Made by a program: the position numbers and the translations under genes. 64,000 nt of DNA from Nakaseomyces glabratus. Taxonomy: Eukaryota; Ascomycota; Saccharomycetes; Saccharomycetales; Saccharomycetaceae. Below, in pieces: positions 1 to 10,014 of this stretch (the stretch's first letter is position 1; every line of letters starts with the position of its first letter). The notes under the pieces were generated by a model, which searched no databases, was not told where the DNA came from, and saw only the letters and a list, made by a program, of their open reading frames with translations. The stretch lies in assembly GCF_010111755.1 (NCBI RefSeq), contig NC_088957.1, forward strand, positions 868,001 to 932,000. The letters run 5' to 3'.

Positions 1-155
1 CATAAATTCCGGTAGCCTTTCTTTGTAGTCGATGTTATTAGTAATTGTAATCGTACTTTAAACAAATCCAGTGGATGCACTATCAAGGTGGTTACCGAAC
101 CAGCAGTAAGCCCTGATATAACCTCCTTTTGTAAGGGAGTGTATCGATCAGACAT
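1..155 (-). CDS. FLX1: FLX1-like mitochondrial FAD carrier, 5' end only (runs off window start)
   Basis: The first 51 codons of a mitochondrial carrier family (SLC25) protein are present; the rest lies beyond base 1. The ATG is the complement of 153-155. The visible peptide has the carrier signature P-x-D-x-x-K at residues 28-33 (PLDLFKVRLQL), at the end of the first predicted transmembrane helix. The preceding residues (TPLQKEVISGLTAGSVTTL) closely match what I recall of S. cerevisiae Flx1. In that yeast Flx1 sits in the mitochondrial inner membrane and is implicated in FAD/riboflavin transport. The gene is divergent from TLG2 across a 1.2 kb spacer. The family is clear; the FLX1 assignment rests on the N-terminal sequence only. 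Confidence 0.8.
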   Translation of the reverse strand, partial: MSDRYTPLQKEVISGLTAGSVTTLIVHPLDLFKVRLQLLITSTTKKGYRNL

Positions 156-1355
156 GGCTGAGGATATATGCTCTAGTGTGACCCTATCAGTAATTTGTAA
201 TTAGTACAGTATCGTGCTTTTTCATAGTTTACTGTGGATCAGTTTTTTCAAAGCTCTATAAATCTGTCGATGAGCTAGCAAATATCTAGAAGCTCTCTAC
301 GCAAATGAATACATATGAGGATACATAGTTGAATGAGATATGGAATCAACTTTTTAGATCAGAAAGACTAATCGAAAAAAATTTATACTTTTCATAGGTG
401 TATTACCTTCAAGACGATAACGCAGTAAATTTATTGTTCATCATTCAAAAAGTTCAATTCCAATCCCTCCAAAAGAAATAAATGATCTAATCATTTGTGT
501 TTAAGAAAAAAAATGCATCAGAGGATCCAATTTATAATAGATATCCAGGAACTTTGTATATGGTCTTGCTTTGGTTCTGTAATTGATCCTTAAAATTTTT
601 CTTTAAGATCAGTAGAAATTTGTAGTTTCCTATAATTCTGGTATCCCAGGAATAAAAAAACACTCCAATTTCCGAAGAAGCTGAAATGAATTCCAATACT
701 GAGGGAAAGTAGAACATAATCAAGTAATACATGCTTAGAAAATTGTTTTATTCATCAGTAAAAGAAAAATATTAAAAATCATAGCAAAACATAAACAAAC
801 ATATTTTCCAAAGTTCCCAGATTGGATAGCCTTATCCAACCCGATCCCCATCAAAATGGAGCACAGTAGTTTCATTAGCATTATAGAATCAGTCCATTTG
901 AAGACAAAGTCTAAGTACAGGGCACGATAAACATCCAACAAATAGTAGTGTCAAAACTAATCTTCATAATCAGTTTATTACTCTCTATTTATACTGCCAA
1001 AGTGAAAAACTTTTTTTTACTTTCAGAAATTCCTAATGAAAAAAAAATGGGTAACCCGGACGGATTTTCAATAGGGTATGCTATCGTAATGTACGTATAA
1101 GATTCACCTGATATGTGTTCGTGCCTCGATATATTATTTAGGGTTTTGTAGTTTTTAGGGTTCTCTTGAACCCCAATCTGAATTAGCCTGCAGCCCTAAT
1201 TCCTTCTTTCTAGCTTTCAACACACTCCCCTTCAAAGTGGGTACTTGTATGGGCAATCAATACATTATAAGCAATCACTAGTGCATGTGAAACTATACTA
1301 ACGGCCGTTCTATGACTCTGAATCATCTAGAGCAGTAAGGTATTGAAATTGTGGT
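156..1355. other. Divergent intergenic region FLX1/TLG2
   Basis: About 1.2 kb between two divergent starts, AT-rich with several A and T runs. Two adjacent minus-strand frames of 60-70 codons lie at 532-941 in different phases, with no recognisable domain. I see no RNA gene here. It should carry the promoters of both flanking genes. Confidence 0.5.
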
Positions 1356-2459
1356 ATGTTTAGAGATAGGACTAATCTGTACTTGTCCTACAGGCGGACG
1401 TTTCCGCACAATGTGAGGCTATCGAGCACGTACCGGGACGACAGCGATAAAGCCACTACTGAGTTTGATATTGACAATGAGGCATACCCAATGATAGAGA
1501 TGGGCGTACACAGTAAGGGTAAGAACACATTACCGCCGGTATTCATTGATATCGCTCGGGATATAGATGACTATTTGGACAAAGTTCGGGAGCACACTGC
1601 GAAATTGCACAAGTTATACCAGAAGAACTCGCTTCCAGGGTTCGAGGACAAGACTCACGATGAGAAGCTTATAGAAGATATTAGTTTCAAAGTGATACAG
1701 TTATTTCAGAAGTGTTACAATATTATGAAGAAACTAAAAGGTATATACGATGACCAGACGGTCGATGGTAGAAGGCTAAATAGAGGTGAGCTGATGATAC
1801 TGGATAATGTACAGAAAAGTTATGCCGATAAGATACAAATAGAAAGCAATAAATTTAGGGCACTACAGAACAACTACTTGAAATTCTTAAATAAGGATGA
1901 CTTGAAGCCCATAAGCAACAACACATTGAAAAGCAGTAGCGCAAATGAAACTGCGCTTTTAGAAGAAGATACAATTGGTGGTATTGGTGCTAGGGAGCAA
2001 CAAGAAATTGAAGAATATTCACGGCAAACCTTACAACGGAGACAAGCGACCTCATCAGATAATTATTTACATGTCAGAGATGAAGAGATTACCCAACTAG
2101 CCCAAGGCGTTCTTGAAGTTAGTACAATTTTTAGGGAAATGCAAAGCCTGATAATAGATCAAGGGACTATCATTGATAGGATTGATTACAACTTAGAGAA
2201 TACAGTTATTGAACTAAAATCTGCTCAGAATGAGTTGAATAAGGCCACTACTTATCAAAAGAGGACTCAAAAATGTAAAATTATTCTTTTGCTCACATTA
2301 TGTGTTATCGCATTAATATTCTTTATCTTATTAAAGCCTCGGGGAGGTTCCACTCGTGTAGTGCATGAAGTAGAGCAGGTACCTGTGCCTGTTCATCCTG
2401 AGATAAATGATTTTGAGAATGATAAACGTTATATAGAAGACAACATACAATTAATTTGA
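1356..2459 (+). CDS. TLG2: t-SNARE of the trans-Golgi/endosome, syntaxin Tlg2
   Basis: 367 residues. Tlg2 is the Qa-SNARE for fusion of endosome-derived vesicles with the late Golgi and also acts in the Cvt pathway; it works with the SM protein Vps45. The N-terminal peptide MFRDRTNLYLSYRRTF is the conserved Vps45-binding segment. An Habc-like helical region follows (about residues 70-190). The SNARE helix lies near 235-300 and includes EVSTIFREMQSLIIDQGTII. A single membrane anchor at about 308-326 (CKIILLLTLCVIALIFFILL) is followed by an unusually long 41-residue luminal tail. The first ATG matches the conserved N-terminus. It is convergent with TOS7, as in S. cerevisiae (YOL018C/YOL019W). 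Confidence 0.96.
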   Translation: MFRDRTNLYLSYRRTFPHNVRLSSTYRDDSDKATTEFDIDNEAYPMIEMGVHSKGKNTLPPVFIDIARDIDDYLDKVREHTAKLHKLYQKNSLPGFEDKTHDEKLIEDISFKVIQLFQKCYNIMKKLKGIYDDQTVDGRRLNRGELMILDNVQKSYADKIQIESNKFRALQNNYLKFLNKDDLKPISNNTLKSSSANETALLEEDTIGGIGAREQQEIEEYSRQTLQRRQATSSDNYLHVRDEEITQLAQGVLEVSTIFREMQSLIIDQGTIIDRIDYNLENTVIELKSAQNELNKATTYQKRTQKCKIILLLTLCVIALIFFILLKPRGGSTRVVHEVEQVPVPVHPEINDFENDKRYIEDNIQLI

Positions 2460-2608
2460 ATAATCTTTAAAACTCTATAAGTATAAAACCGACTGATGAT
2501 AATATTACAATTTTCCTGAAATACAGGTTTACAGAATGCATTTATATATTATTGATGTGAATGTTAGTACCGCTCCATATAAAGGATACAAAAGATGTTG
2601 TTCAAAAA

Positions 2609-4381
2609 TTACCTAAAGTTAAGCATATCATCTGCTGCTAAACTTGATGTAGGTATGTTGTTTCTATTTCTGAATCTTTTCTTGTAAGCCGGTTGGAAGC
2701 CGGCCGTTGTCCTTGGTTGGTAGGGCATAGTTTGTTGCACAGGTGGGTGCATTGGGTATTGCATTGGATGTTGCATTGGGTGTTGCATTGGATGTTGCAT
2801 TGGGTGTTGCATTGGGTGTGGTAGATGCGGCATTTGTTGCGGCATTTGTTGTGGCATACCACGCTGCATTGGGTGTGGCATTTGTTGTGGCATACCACGC
2901 TGCATTGGATGCATTTGTTGATGCATAGGATGTGGCATAGGTTGACGACCGACGCTTGGGGCCATGTTGTTAGGGGCTCTCATACCGGGGCCTATCTGTG
3001 TCATTGGAGCTGGAGGTCCATTGGGTCTACCATTCATATTTGGGTGCTGGTTCGTGTTTCTATCCATAGAATAGTTACTGACTGGATATGGAACAGCCTT
3101 CTGTTGGCCAGGATGGAGGTTTGGTTGCCGTAGAGATTCCTTAGCATTCAAATGATTTCCATTATCATAGTATTTAATATGTTCTGGGTCCACTCCACGC
3201 CTTGATACAGAGGTGATATCAGATCTGTTGTCATCAATGCCTTGTACTGTCAATTGCTGTGGTTGTTTGTGTAGAGCAGGGTAGTTCTGACCGTTATATT
3301 TGCTTCCCTGAATTTGATCTTGCTTTAGAATATCTTGTAATATTTGTGGTTGGTCACCGTTGTTTACAATGAATGGTGTTGCTGATTTCCTCAAGTTTTC
3401 CAAGTTTTGCTGCGAGTAAACAGAAGAATCCAGAGATGGTGTGTGAGAAGAGGTGTGCACAGAGAACTGTTGGCTGTTTCTTGAGTGTTTGAGTCTGCCA
3501 CCTTGACTGTCGATGGCGGAGAACGCCTCGTGACCTAGTTCATCTCTAGTTTCATCGGCCAACTCATTTTCAAGTAGTCTGTCCTCGTACTTCTCTGAGT
3601 ATGAAGAGGCAGAGGTGTTGTACTGGCTGGAGCTTCCGTTTGTGCGAACCTTTTCAGGGTCTGGGAGCACCGTAGCGGTAGAGTTGTTCACTGCGTTTTG
3701 CATGTAGTGGAACCCGAGCTTCTCGTCCAGATCGTTGTTGTATTTCCTCAGGTCGATGTCGTCCTCGATACCGTCAAACTCATCAGCGACCAGCCTGGTG
3801 AGCGGCTTCTCCGAGTCCTCATCGTAGAGGGGCTCCTTAGCTTGCGATACGTGTGCCAGGATGAACAAAGGAATGTTCATCAGGGCAAACACAGCAGCGG
3901 GCACAAGTATCCACGCACACCAGGTGACGTGTGGGTAAAACTGTATTATATCGACTACACATACCAGCGCAGAGGCAAAGAATGTAAGCACTGAGAGAGT
4001 CAAGTTCACGAAGAACAAAGCACCGATGTTGATGTCCGGGAGTGCGAACAGCACTAAAGCTGAGGCAAATGTGAAGAAGTTCAGCCCGGCGGCGACTGGT
4101 GCCACGATCAGTATGCGTGACAGCTTGGCCCTGCTGCTCTGAGGCAGAAACCATTTGGTGTTTTCGTCGTCGTCGAGGGTCTCTGGATGGTATGAAGCAG
4201 ACGCGCGAGAACAACCATCTTGGCAGTAACCCAGGGTTCCGTATGTGAAACCATTGCTCTTAGCGAGACCTATCTGGTGGAAAGCTGGCGCGGTCACGGA
4301 AGCAATGATGAAAAAGGCCATTGATATGAAGGCCAGTAGGCCCACCACGAGGAACATCACCGTCCTCTTACGTTCGGCCAT
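2609..4381 (-). CDS. TOS7: SUR7/PalI-family four-span membrane protein with QHPM-repeat tail
   Basis: 590 residues from the ATG at 4381; the frame stays open upstream but has no other ATG. Four membrane segments fall in the first 200 residues: VMFLVVGLLAFISMAFFIIA near 7-27, then ILIVAPVAAGLNFFTFASAL, ALFFVNLTLSVLTFFASAL and WILVPAAVFALMNIPLFILA. A Cys-containing loop (TLGYCQDGC) follows helix 1. This is the SUR7/PalI (Pfam SUR7) topology. The remaining 390 residues are a hydrophilic cytosolic tail rich in Ser, Asn and Gln, with a Met/His/Pro/Gln repeat near residues 484-547. The S. cerevisiae neighbour of TLG2 is YOL019W (TOS7), linked to secretion and wall organisation, and the position here fits. 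The paralogue DCV1 is the main alternative name. Confidence 0.88.
   Translation of the reverse strand: MAERKRTVMFLVVGLLAFISMAFFIIASVTAPAFHQIGLAKSNGFTYGTLGYCQDGCSRASASYHPETLDDDENTKWFLPQSSRAKLSRILIVAPVAAGLNFFTFASALVLFALPDINIGALFFVNLTLSVLTFFASALVCVVDIIQFYPHVTWCAWILVPAAVFALMNIPLFILAHVSQAKEPLYDEDSEKPLTRLVADEFDGIEDDIDLRKYNNDLDEKLGFHYMQNAVNNSTATVLPDPEKVRTNGSSSQYNTSASSYSEKYEDRLLENELADETRDELGHEAFSAIDSQGGRLKHSRNSQQFSVHTSSHTPSLDSSVYSQQNLENLRKSATPFIVNNGDQPQILQDILKQDQIQGSKYNGQNYPALHKQPQQLTVQGIDDNRSDITSVSRRGVDPEHIKYYDNGNHLNAKESLRQPNLHPGQQKAVPYPVSNYSMDRNTNQHPNMNGRPNGPPAPMTQIGPGMRAPNNMAPSVGRQPMPHPMHQQMHPMQRGMPQQMPHPMQRGMPQQMPQQMPHLPHPMQHPMQHPMQHPMQHPMQYPMHPPVQQTMPYQPRTTAGFQPAYKKRFRNRNNIPTSSLAADDMLNFR
2740..2930 (-). 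repeat. In-frame minisatellite in TOS7 (QHPM / RGMPQQMP units)
   Basis: Tandem 12-base units encode M-Q-H-P, about five clean copies with one QYPM variant. They are flanked by a longer unit encoding PMQRGMPQQMPH that occurs twice. All units are multiples of three, so the frame is kept. Copy number is likely to vary between strains. Confidence 0.9.
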
Positions 4382-5165
4382 TGTAATTGTAGCGATGTTG
4401 TAATTTGTAGTTGTAACTTTTTTGTAGTTATTGAGCAAGCGTATGTGTATGTGTCTATGTGAATGTGTATGTGTCTATTTAGCTTTTGTCTTCTTTACAA
4501 GCAAGTGCTGTATCGAAATATATGTATTATATATAGTGGTTGCCGTTTGTTTTCCATCTGTGTTGACTCCTTAAGAGAGAGAGAGAGAGTTAAGCCATTT
4601 AATTAATTCCATAACGGGATATGCAAGAATCCACATTGGCAGATATGGATGGTATCGACATATAGGTTCTGATAAGATAGTCCATTGTGTGTTCAATATG
4701 GTATCAGTAATTATCAGCCAGGGCCTTGCAACAACCTAATGGCTGGGCTATTTTTCGTGTTTTACTTTTTCTTTTTCTTTGGATGTTTCCACACTCCCAA
4801 TGGTACTTTACAAGTCCCCACACAAACACGCAGGCAAAGCAAGGTGCGGATGCTGGGAAAGACGCGAAAAAATAAAGAGGATAGATAAGCACTTTTCAGC
4901 TATTCCGAGTACCAGAGAAGACCTCGCCTCTCTTGTAGGCTTAGGGAGTAGCATTGACTCCAAATGTGGGTGGGTGAAAGGCCAGCTGTTATAGCTGTAT
5001 ATGCAACAATGCCCAGCCTCTCCTCATTTTTCTGTTGTACCGAGAATTGTCACTTTCACACACACCCTCACACTTTCTAAATATAGCAAAATGGTCAACT
5101 AGTGTGTAGTTGGCTGAAATAATGCAATTTGTTATCTGATAGAGAAACACCAAAAAAAAAATAAG
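4382..5165. other. Intergenic TOS7 to tRNA-Tyr
   Basis: This holds the TOS7 promoter and the 3' flank of tRNA-Tyr. A GA run lies near 4576-4590, and TGTATGTG-type repeats sit just upstream of TOS7. Short overlapping frames at 4685-4994 on both strands have no support. Confidence 0.5.
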
Positions 5166-5253
5166 TCTCCCGGGGGCGATTCGAACGCCCGATCTCAAGA
5201 TTTCAGTGTTGAAATTACAGTCTTGCGCCTTAAACCAACTTGGCTACCGAGAG
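5166..5253 (-). tRNA. tRNA-Tyr (anticodon GTA) with a 13-nt intron
   Basis: Read on the minus strand the 88 bases start CTCTCGGTAGCCAAGTTGG and end CGCCCCCGGGAGA. The acceptor stem CTCTCGG/CCGGGAG pairs fully, and the B box is GTTCGAATC. It is nearly identical to S. cerevisiae tRNA-Tyr. The anticodon GTA is followed by A37, then a 13-base intron (TTTCAACACTGAA), then the 3' half of the anticodon stem. The S. cerevisiae intron is 14 bases as I recall it. The gene lies at the junction of two synteny blocks. Confidence 0.96.
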
Positions 5254-5858
5254 TATCTTGTACGTGGTGTTCCATGAATGAAAATTGGGTCTAAAAACGA
5301 GGAAAAAATATACCCGTCCTATATGATGTAGACACAAATGCTACCGATATACTCTACTTATACTTAACATGAAGGGTCCTTCTTATCCTTCTTGAATTGC
5401 ATGGCATTGGCTCTATGTATCTTTGCACTGAGACCTGAAGTCTTAGGCAAAAATAGTCTTGTATGATTTCATGTCTACTTGTTATTATTAACTCCACGGG
5501 ACACTGCTAAACCCATGATGCAAGCAAAATGAGCGTTGCAAAATATCATCGATTGTAAAATATCATCGACGACAAAGCAGATTAATCCCCATTCAAACGG
5601 AGAAAGAACTCCTTTTAGGGGAACAAATCAATTAGTCAAGAAGGGGTCCCTTTTCAATTGGCCTTGATTCTCTTTCCCCCCCCCCTTCGTTTCTTGTTTC
5701 CTTGAGAGAGCTCTTTCAAATATCCAATTCTTTCCACCTAAAAATTTACTTAACTTCTTAAATAACCTTTTCATACTCTCATTGAAAGAATAGTAAAAAT
5801 ATTAGCCAAACTGTCTTTAATTGACTATAGACCGACCAAGCGGAGAAGATTGTATGCA
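5254..5858. promoter_or_regulatory. TPK2 upstream region with a C10 run
   Basis: About 600 bases upstream of TPK2 and of the tRNA-Tyr 5' end. There is a run of ten C at 5676-5685 and a short duplication of AAAATATCATCGA near 5540-5570. No RNA gene or ORF is supported. Confidence 0.5.
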
Positions 5859-6944
5859 ATGGAGTATTCTTCACAACACCATTCTACACACATGCAGCAA
5901 CAACAACACCAACAACAGCACCAGCACAACACACACGGGACTTCTCAACAGTCTACGTTGCTGGCGCAACGTTCGACTGTCTCGAAGGGGAAGTACTCGT
6001 TACAGGACTTTCATATAATGCGGACACTAGGTACTGGGTCATTCGGCAGAGTACACCTGGTGAGATCGGTTCACAACGGCAGATATTATGCTATCAAAGT
6101 ATTGAAAAAGGCACAGGTGGTTAAGATGAAGCAAATTGAGCACACCAACGATGAGAGACGGATGCTAAAACTTGTGGAGCACCCCTTCTTGATTAGAATG
6201 TGGGGCACTTTCCAGGACTCACGGAACCTGTTCATGGTGATGGACTACATCGAAGGTGGTGAGTTGTTCACATTGCTAAGAAAATCACAGAGGTTCCCTA
6301 ATCCTGTGGCCAAATTTTACGCCGCTGAGGTTACGCTAGCATTAGAGTACTTACATTTCCACAATATTATCTACAGAGATTTAAAGCCAGAAAATATCCT
6401 GTTAGACAGGAACGGACACATCAAGATTACAGACTTCGGCTTCGCAAAAGAAGTGGAAACAGTTACATGGACCTTATGTGGTACCCCCGATTACATCGCA
6501 CCAGAAGTTATCGCAACAAAACCATATAACAAATCAGTCGACTGGTGGTCATTGGGTGTCCTGATTTATGAAATGTTGGCCGGATATACCCCATTCTATG
6601 ATACTACCCCAATGAAAACTTATGAAAAGATTCTACATGGTAAAGTTGTGTATCCACAATTCTTCAACTCAGATGTCATCGATTTGCTAAGCAAATTACT
6701 GACTGCTGACTTAACTAGGAGAATCGGTAACTTGCAAAAGGGAGCACAAGATATCAAATCACACCCCTGGTTTGCTGAAGTTGTCTGGGAAAAATTATTG
6801 GCTAAAGATATCGAGACACCATATGAACCTCCTATTACTGCTGGTGTTGGTGATACTTCTCTTTTTGACCAGTATCCAGAAGAGCAATTAGATTACGGAG
6901 TACAGGGATCAGACCCTTACGCAAGCTACTTTACTGATTTCTAG
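5859..6944 (+). CDS. TPK2: cAMP-dependent protein kinase catalytic subunit (TPK2 type)
   Basis: 361 residues from the ATG at 5859. Upstream codons in frame are TTG TAT GCA, so the first real Met begins MEYSSQHH. A Gln/His-rich N-terminus (about residues 12-35) precedes the AGC kinase fold: glycine loop [11 protein letters not shown], catalytic Lys in YAIKVLK (about K80), YRDLKPEN (Asp about 174), DFG (about 192), activation-loop [14 protein letters not shown] (Thr about 205) and the C-terminal hydrophobic motif FTDF. It is the PKA effector of Ras/cAMP signalling, held inactive by Bcy1. The Q-rich N-terminus and the position next to AFT2 (YPL203W-YPL202C) favour TPK2 over TPK1 or TPK3. Confidence 0.96.
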   Translation: MEYSSQHHSTHMQQQQHQQQHQHNTHGTSQQSTLLAQRSTVSKGKYSLQDFHIMRTLGTGSFGRVHLVRSVHNGRYYAIKVLKKAQVVKMKQIEHTNDERRMLKLVEHPFLIRMWGTFQDSRNLFMVMDYIEGGELFTLLRKSQRFPNPVAKFYAAEVTLALEYLHFHNIIYRDLKPENILLDRNGHIKITDFGFAKEVETVTWTLCGTPDYIAPEVIATKPYNKSVDWWSLGVLIYEMLAGYTPFYDTTPMKTYEKILHGKVVYPQFFNSDVIDLLSKLLTADLTRRIGNLQKGAQDIKSHPWFAEVVWEKLLAKDIETPYEPPITAGVGDTSLFDQYPEEQLDYGVQGSDPYASYFTDF

Positions 6945-7365
6945 TAAACACTTTCAAATTGTTTTGGAATAAAAAATCAAAAACTCGTTGGTCAGAAAGT
7001 AGTCCTTTCATTTCTCTAATCAACGTTCTACTCATTCTTTAATGCCACTTATGAACTTTCTCATTTTCAAATAATGATTTTTATTTAGTCCTCTTACATT
7101 TACCCCCAATAGTCAGTATTGTATAATTCATGACAAAATCAAGCTTGGATAATAACAGCAACTCATTTACGTATTTCTAATATATTCTCAAAATCAACTC
7201 ATTAAATTATCATTTTCCTTTCATGTACAGCAATGCCATAATTTTATTATTATCTACTAAGTTTTGTTTCTATAAATACAATAAACTAAGAATAAAATTA
7301 GAATTATCTCACAACTGTCAAAAAATCAAGTATAGTTGTTCATTTCACTCGTCTCTCTAATAAGG
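6945..7365. other. Convergent 3' region TPK2/AFT2
   Basis: 420 bases of AT-rich sequence between two converging stops; it serves both 3' ends. No gene or structure stands out. Confidence 0.5.
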
Positions 7366-8679
7366 TTAACTAAAAAGAGAGTCGTAAGTTTCCTTCGCAG
7401 GATCATTAATCATTACGGTTGATAGATCAACATACTTGTCTAAATAATTGACATTCTCGAACTCGAGAGGGTCGGGTATTTTTTGGTCAATATCAGTTGA
7501 TGGGTCAGTAGATGGTGATATTGGAGTAGATGATGTGTTAGTGGACATCTTGAATATATCATCGATATTGTTTTCGTTGATGTCTTGTACAGGCGCCATT
7601 AGAAGTTCTGGCTCTACCAATGTCGTATCCTTGATATTCTCTTCATAACTAAAGAAGTTATCATTTGCTATTGAACTAAAAAGATCATCACCTTTAGTGA
7701 GACTAGGTTGAGCTGGTTTTGATTTGTTAAACATCCCAGTAAAATCAATTTCGTTCATGTTCGAAAAATCTGCGATGTTACAATAGGATGCATCCGCGTA
7801 ACTTTCCTTGTTCAGAAGCTCTGTGTAGTATTTATCGCAGTCATAATCGTTAATATCATTGATACCACATTGTATGAGATCATCTTGAGTGATTTCGAAG
7901 CCTTTGTCATGAATCAAAGCACTTGAACAGCTAGGTTCCTCTTTCTTAATGTTAGCAAGTTCGTTTTTCTCGCTCTTTCTTTTCTTCATTACCTTTTGTT
8001 TATTCTTTTGTTTTTTATTTTGACACTCCAGTATTTTCGAGACATCTATCTCATCCTGTAATTGAGTGGCATTTAGTGGCAAGTAAACGTTATTGATTGT
8101 CTTAATTTCCTTCGTTAGGCCACAATCACAAGAAATAATTGAGTTTCCTGATAGCAGATTTTCCATCGGAAGATTTGACTTGGCTTTATACTCTAGTTCT
8201 TCAAACTTTTTCAACGTTTCAGTCATTTCTCTATCTCTTAGATTTCTTTTAAACTTAGCATATTCATCTGAGTGTGGGTTGAATTTCAATGGATGAGAGT
8301 GCGAGTTATTTATTATCACGATCTTCCATTTCTTTAGTTGGGTAGAGAAAGTACACCGCACCCTAAATGGGCATATGTGTCTTTTATCGTCAACTGGTTC
8401 CTTTTGCCGTAGGTCCTTTGGTTCATGGCTTCTGTAATCACTAGGTTTACATTTGAATATTATTTTTGTTTTATCGGACCTCTCGATGACAATATCTATC
8501 CCCATGGGGAAAAACATTTCTTGTAGCCATACTTTAACATCTATCTTCTCTTGAAAGTCAGGTACTGGGTCGATATGTATCAGTTGGTTTTCATTCACCA
8601 TTAAGGCATTTTCTAAGTTATCAGGTGTGGTCGTGGGTCTGTTTTTAGCAGAACCCCTGAGCGTGTTCTTACGATTCAT
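7366..8679 (-). CDS. AFT2: Iron-regulated transcriptional activator, Aft1/Aft2 family
   Basis: 437 residues. Aft factors activate iron uptake and Fe-S related genes when iron is low and are inhibited through the CDC motif when Fe-S signalling is sufficient. The WRKY-GCM1-type DNA-binding domain spans about residues 45-150, with candidate zinc ligands C77, C103 or C109, H127 and H129 (SHSHP). The iron-sensing Cys-Asp-Cys motif is at 184-186 (ISCDCGLTKE). The C-terminal half is acidic and Ser/Asn/Asp-rich, as expected of an activation region. A basic KKRKSEK stretch near 230 could be a nuclear signal. Position beside TPK2 and YIG1 matches YPL202C, so AFT2 rather than AFT1. Confidence 0.93.
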   Translation of the reverse strand: MNRKNTLRGSAKNRPTTTPDNLENALMVNENQLIHIDPVPDFQEKIDVKVWLQEMFFPMGIDIVIERSDKTKIIFKCKPSDYRSHEPKDLRQKEPVDDKRHICPFRVRCTFSTQLKKWKIVIINNSHSHPLKFNPHSDEYAKFKRNLRDREMTETLKKFEELEYKAKSNLPMENLLSGNSIISCDCGLTKEIKTINNVYLPLNATQLQDEIDVSKILECQNKKQKNKQKVMKKRKSEKNELANIKKEEPSCSSALIHDKGFEITQDDLIQCGINDINDYDCDKYYTELLNKESYADASYCNIADFSNMNEIDFTGMFNKSKPAQPSLTKGDDLFSSIANDNFFSYEENIKDTTLVEPELLMAPVQDINENNIDDIFKMSTNTSSTPISPSTDPSTDIDQKIPDPLEFENVNYLDKYVDLSTVMINDPAKETYDSLFS

Positions 8680-10014
8680 TGTAAGTAAGCAAAGTGTTGT
8701 AATAATAGCTTTTGCGTTACACTATCTAAACTTGGTTTGGGAGATAAAAACGTTTCTCTTAGCAATTTCTCTTTTGACTATTCAAAAATAAATGTGGTTT
8801 TGTATGTGGTTAGTCCTTAGAACTCGATCCTTTCAAGATGATAGTTTCTTGATATAGTGCTGGTAACTTGAGTTCATAAATACTACCTTGATCAAGAACA
8901 GGTTTTATAATATACAATATTTTTTTTTTCTTTCTAAAAGCTACTATGTATTTTTTTTTTGTATTAATAATCAGCTCTTATGTTGGTTAGTTGGTGAACA
9001 ATGTATAGTGAACTCTGCTCCACAGTAAGTGCCCTACAGCACAATGTTCTATTCTTTCTTTTTTTTCCTAAGAATCTCAAATCACTTCTTCCCTAGCAAG
9101 GCCCGCACAGACGTAGTATCAAGGAAAGAAACCCTAGCAGAAAACTTAATCTTTTGCTCCATGTTCTGTGCATCAAAAGTATTCCTTCTGTTTCCCTGAA
9201 TTACAGTTTTGCTACGGCACTCTCTGCGAGCATACATGAAATATATATGAGGACCCTATGCCATGCTAATAGAGATTGGTGTTCATACGGTTCATCACTC
9301 AGAAACCCACGCACACATAGGCTCGTGTGATTGCGAGTTGCTGGGAAGCAAAAAGCCGTGGGATCTTCTCTTATTTAGGATCTAAATTGGCAGGGTGGAA
9401 CAACACTGCGTGTGGGGGTGTCTGTGTTCTATTTGTCACCGGGTCCCTCTCTAGGAGACCTACTGAGCCAGTGATGACTCCTGCTTTCCAAATTCCCATT
9501 TTCCGTGTTCCCTTCCATTTTTCAGATTTTTGGCATTCTTTTTCTGTCTTTTTGATAGTCCTTAATAGGTTCTGGTGCGATGTTGCAATGACGTCGTATG
9601 GATGAGAGAGCAGAGTCAAGGCAAAGTTTCTTTTTGCAAAGCTATTGCATCAACCTTGTATAACTGACAGCTAAAGCTGATCTTTGAAGAAAGAGTCAGG
9701 CCTGGACTTTGGTTCACTGGGGGGGAGGGGGGTGTACTATCTGGTTTTTGAGCTAGTGTTTTGACTCCCATTGTTCTCCATATAGGAATATATAGAGCTG
9801 CGAGTTCCGGATATCCAACAGTGTAAACACCCGAGATTGCGGAGCTCTTTTTCTTGAAACAAAGTGTATCGTGAATGTTATTACTAATTACATATGTGAA
9901 TATTATAGAATTATGCTAATGTGCTTGCGTGTTCGGGAAAGCAATATGTTCGTGTCAGTAGTCATTGAAAAAAAAAAGATGAAGAAAACAAAATAAGGAG
10001 AGGCAATTGCTTTC
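8680..10014. promoter_or_regulatory. Long AFT2 upstream region
   Basis: 1.3 kb between AFT2 (minus) and the YIG1 stop. T runs lie at about 8920-8930 and 8950-8960. A purine stretch GGGGGGGAGGGGGG is at 9719-9732. Opposed frames of 80-90 codons near 9330-9620 lack homology I can recognise. No tRNA or snRNA signature was found. Confidence 0.45.

Noticed and set aside
532..941. Two adjacent minus-strand frames (532-732 and 735-941)
   Set aside because: They are in different phases, carry no domain and have the composition of the surrounding AT-rich spacer.
4685..4994. Overlapping short frames on both strands upstream of tRNA-Tyr
   Set aside because: No homology or conserved motif, mutually overlapping, low-complexity Phe/Lys content.
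9327..9619. Opposed 82-92 codon frames upstream of AFT2
   Set aside because: Overlap each other on opposite strands with no recognisable family.
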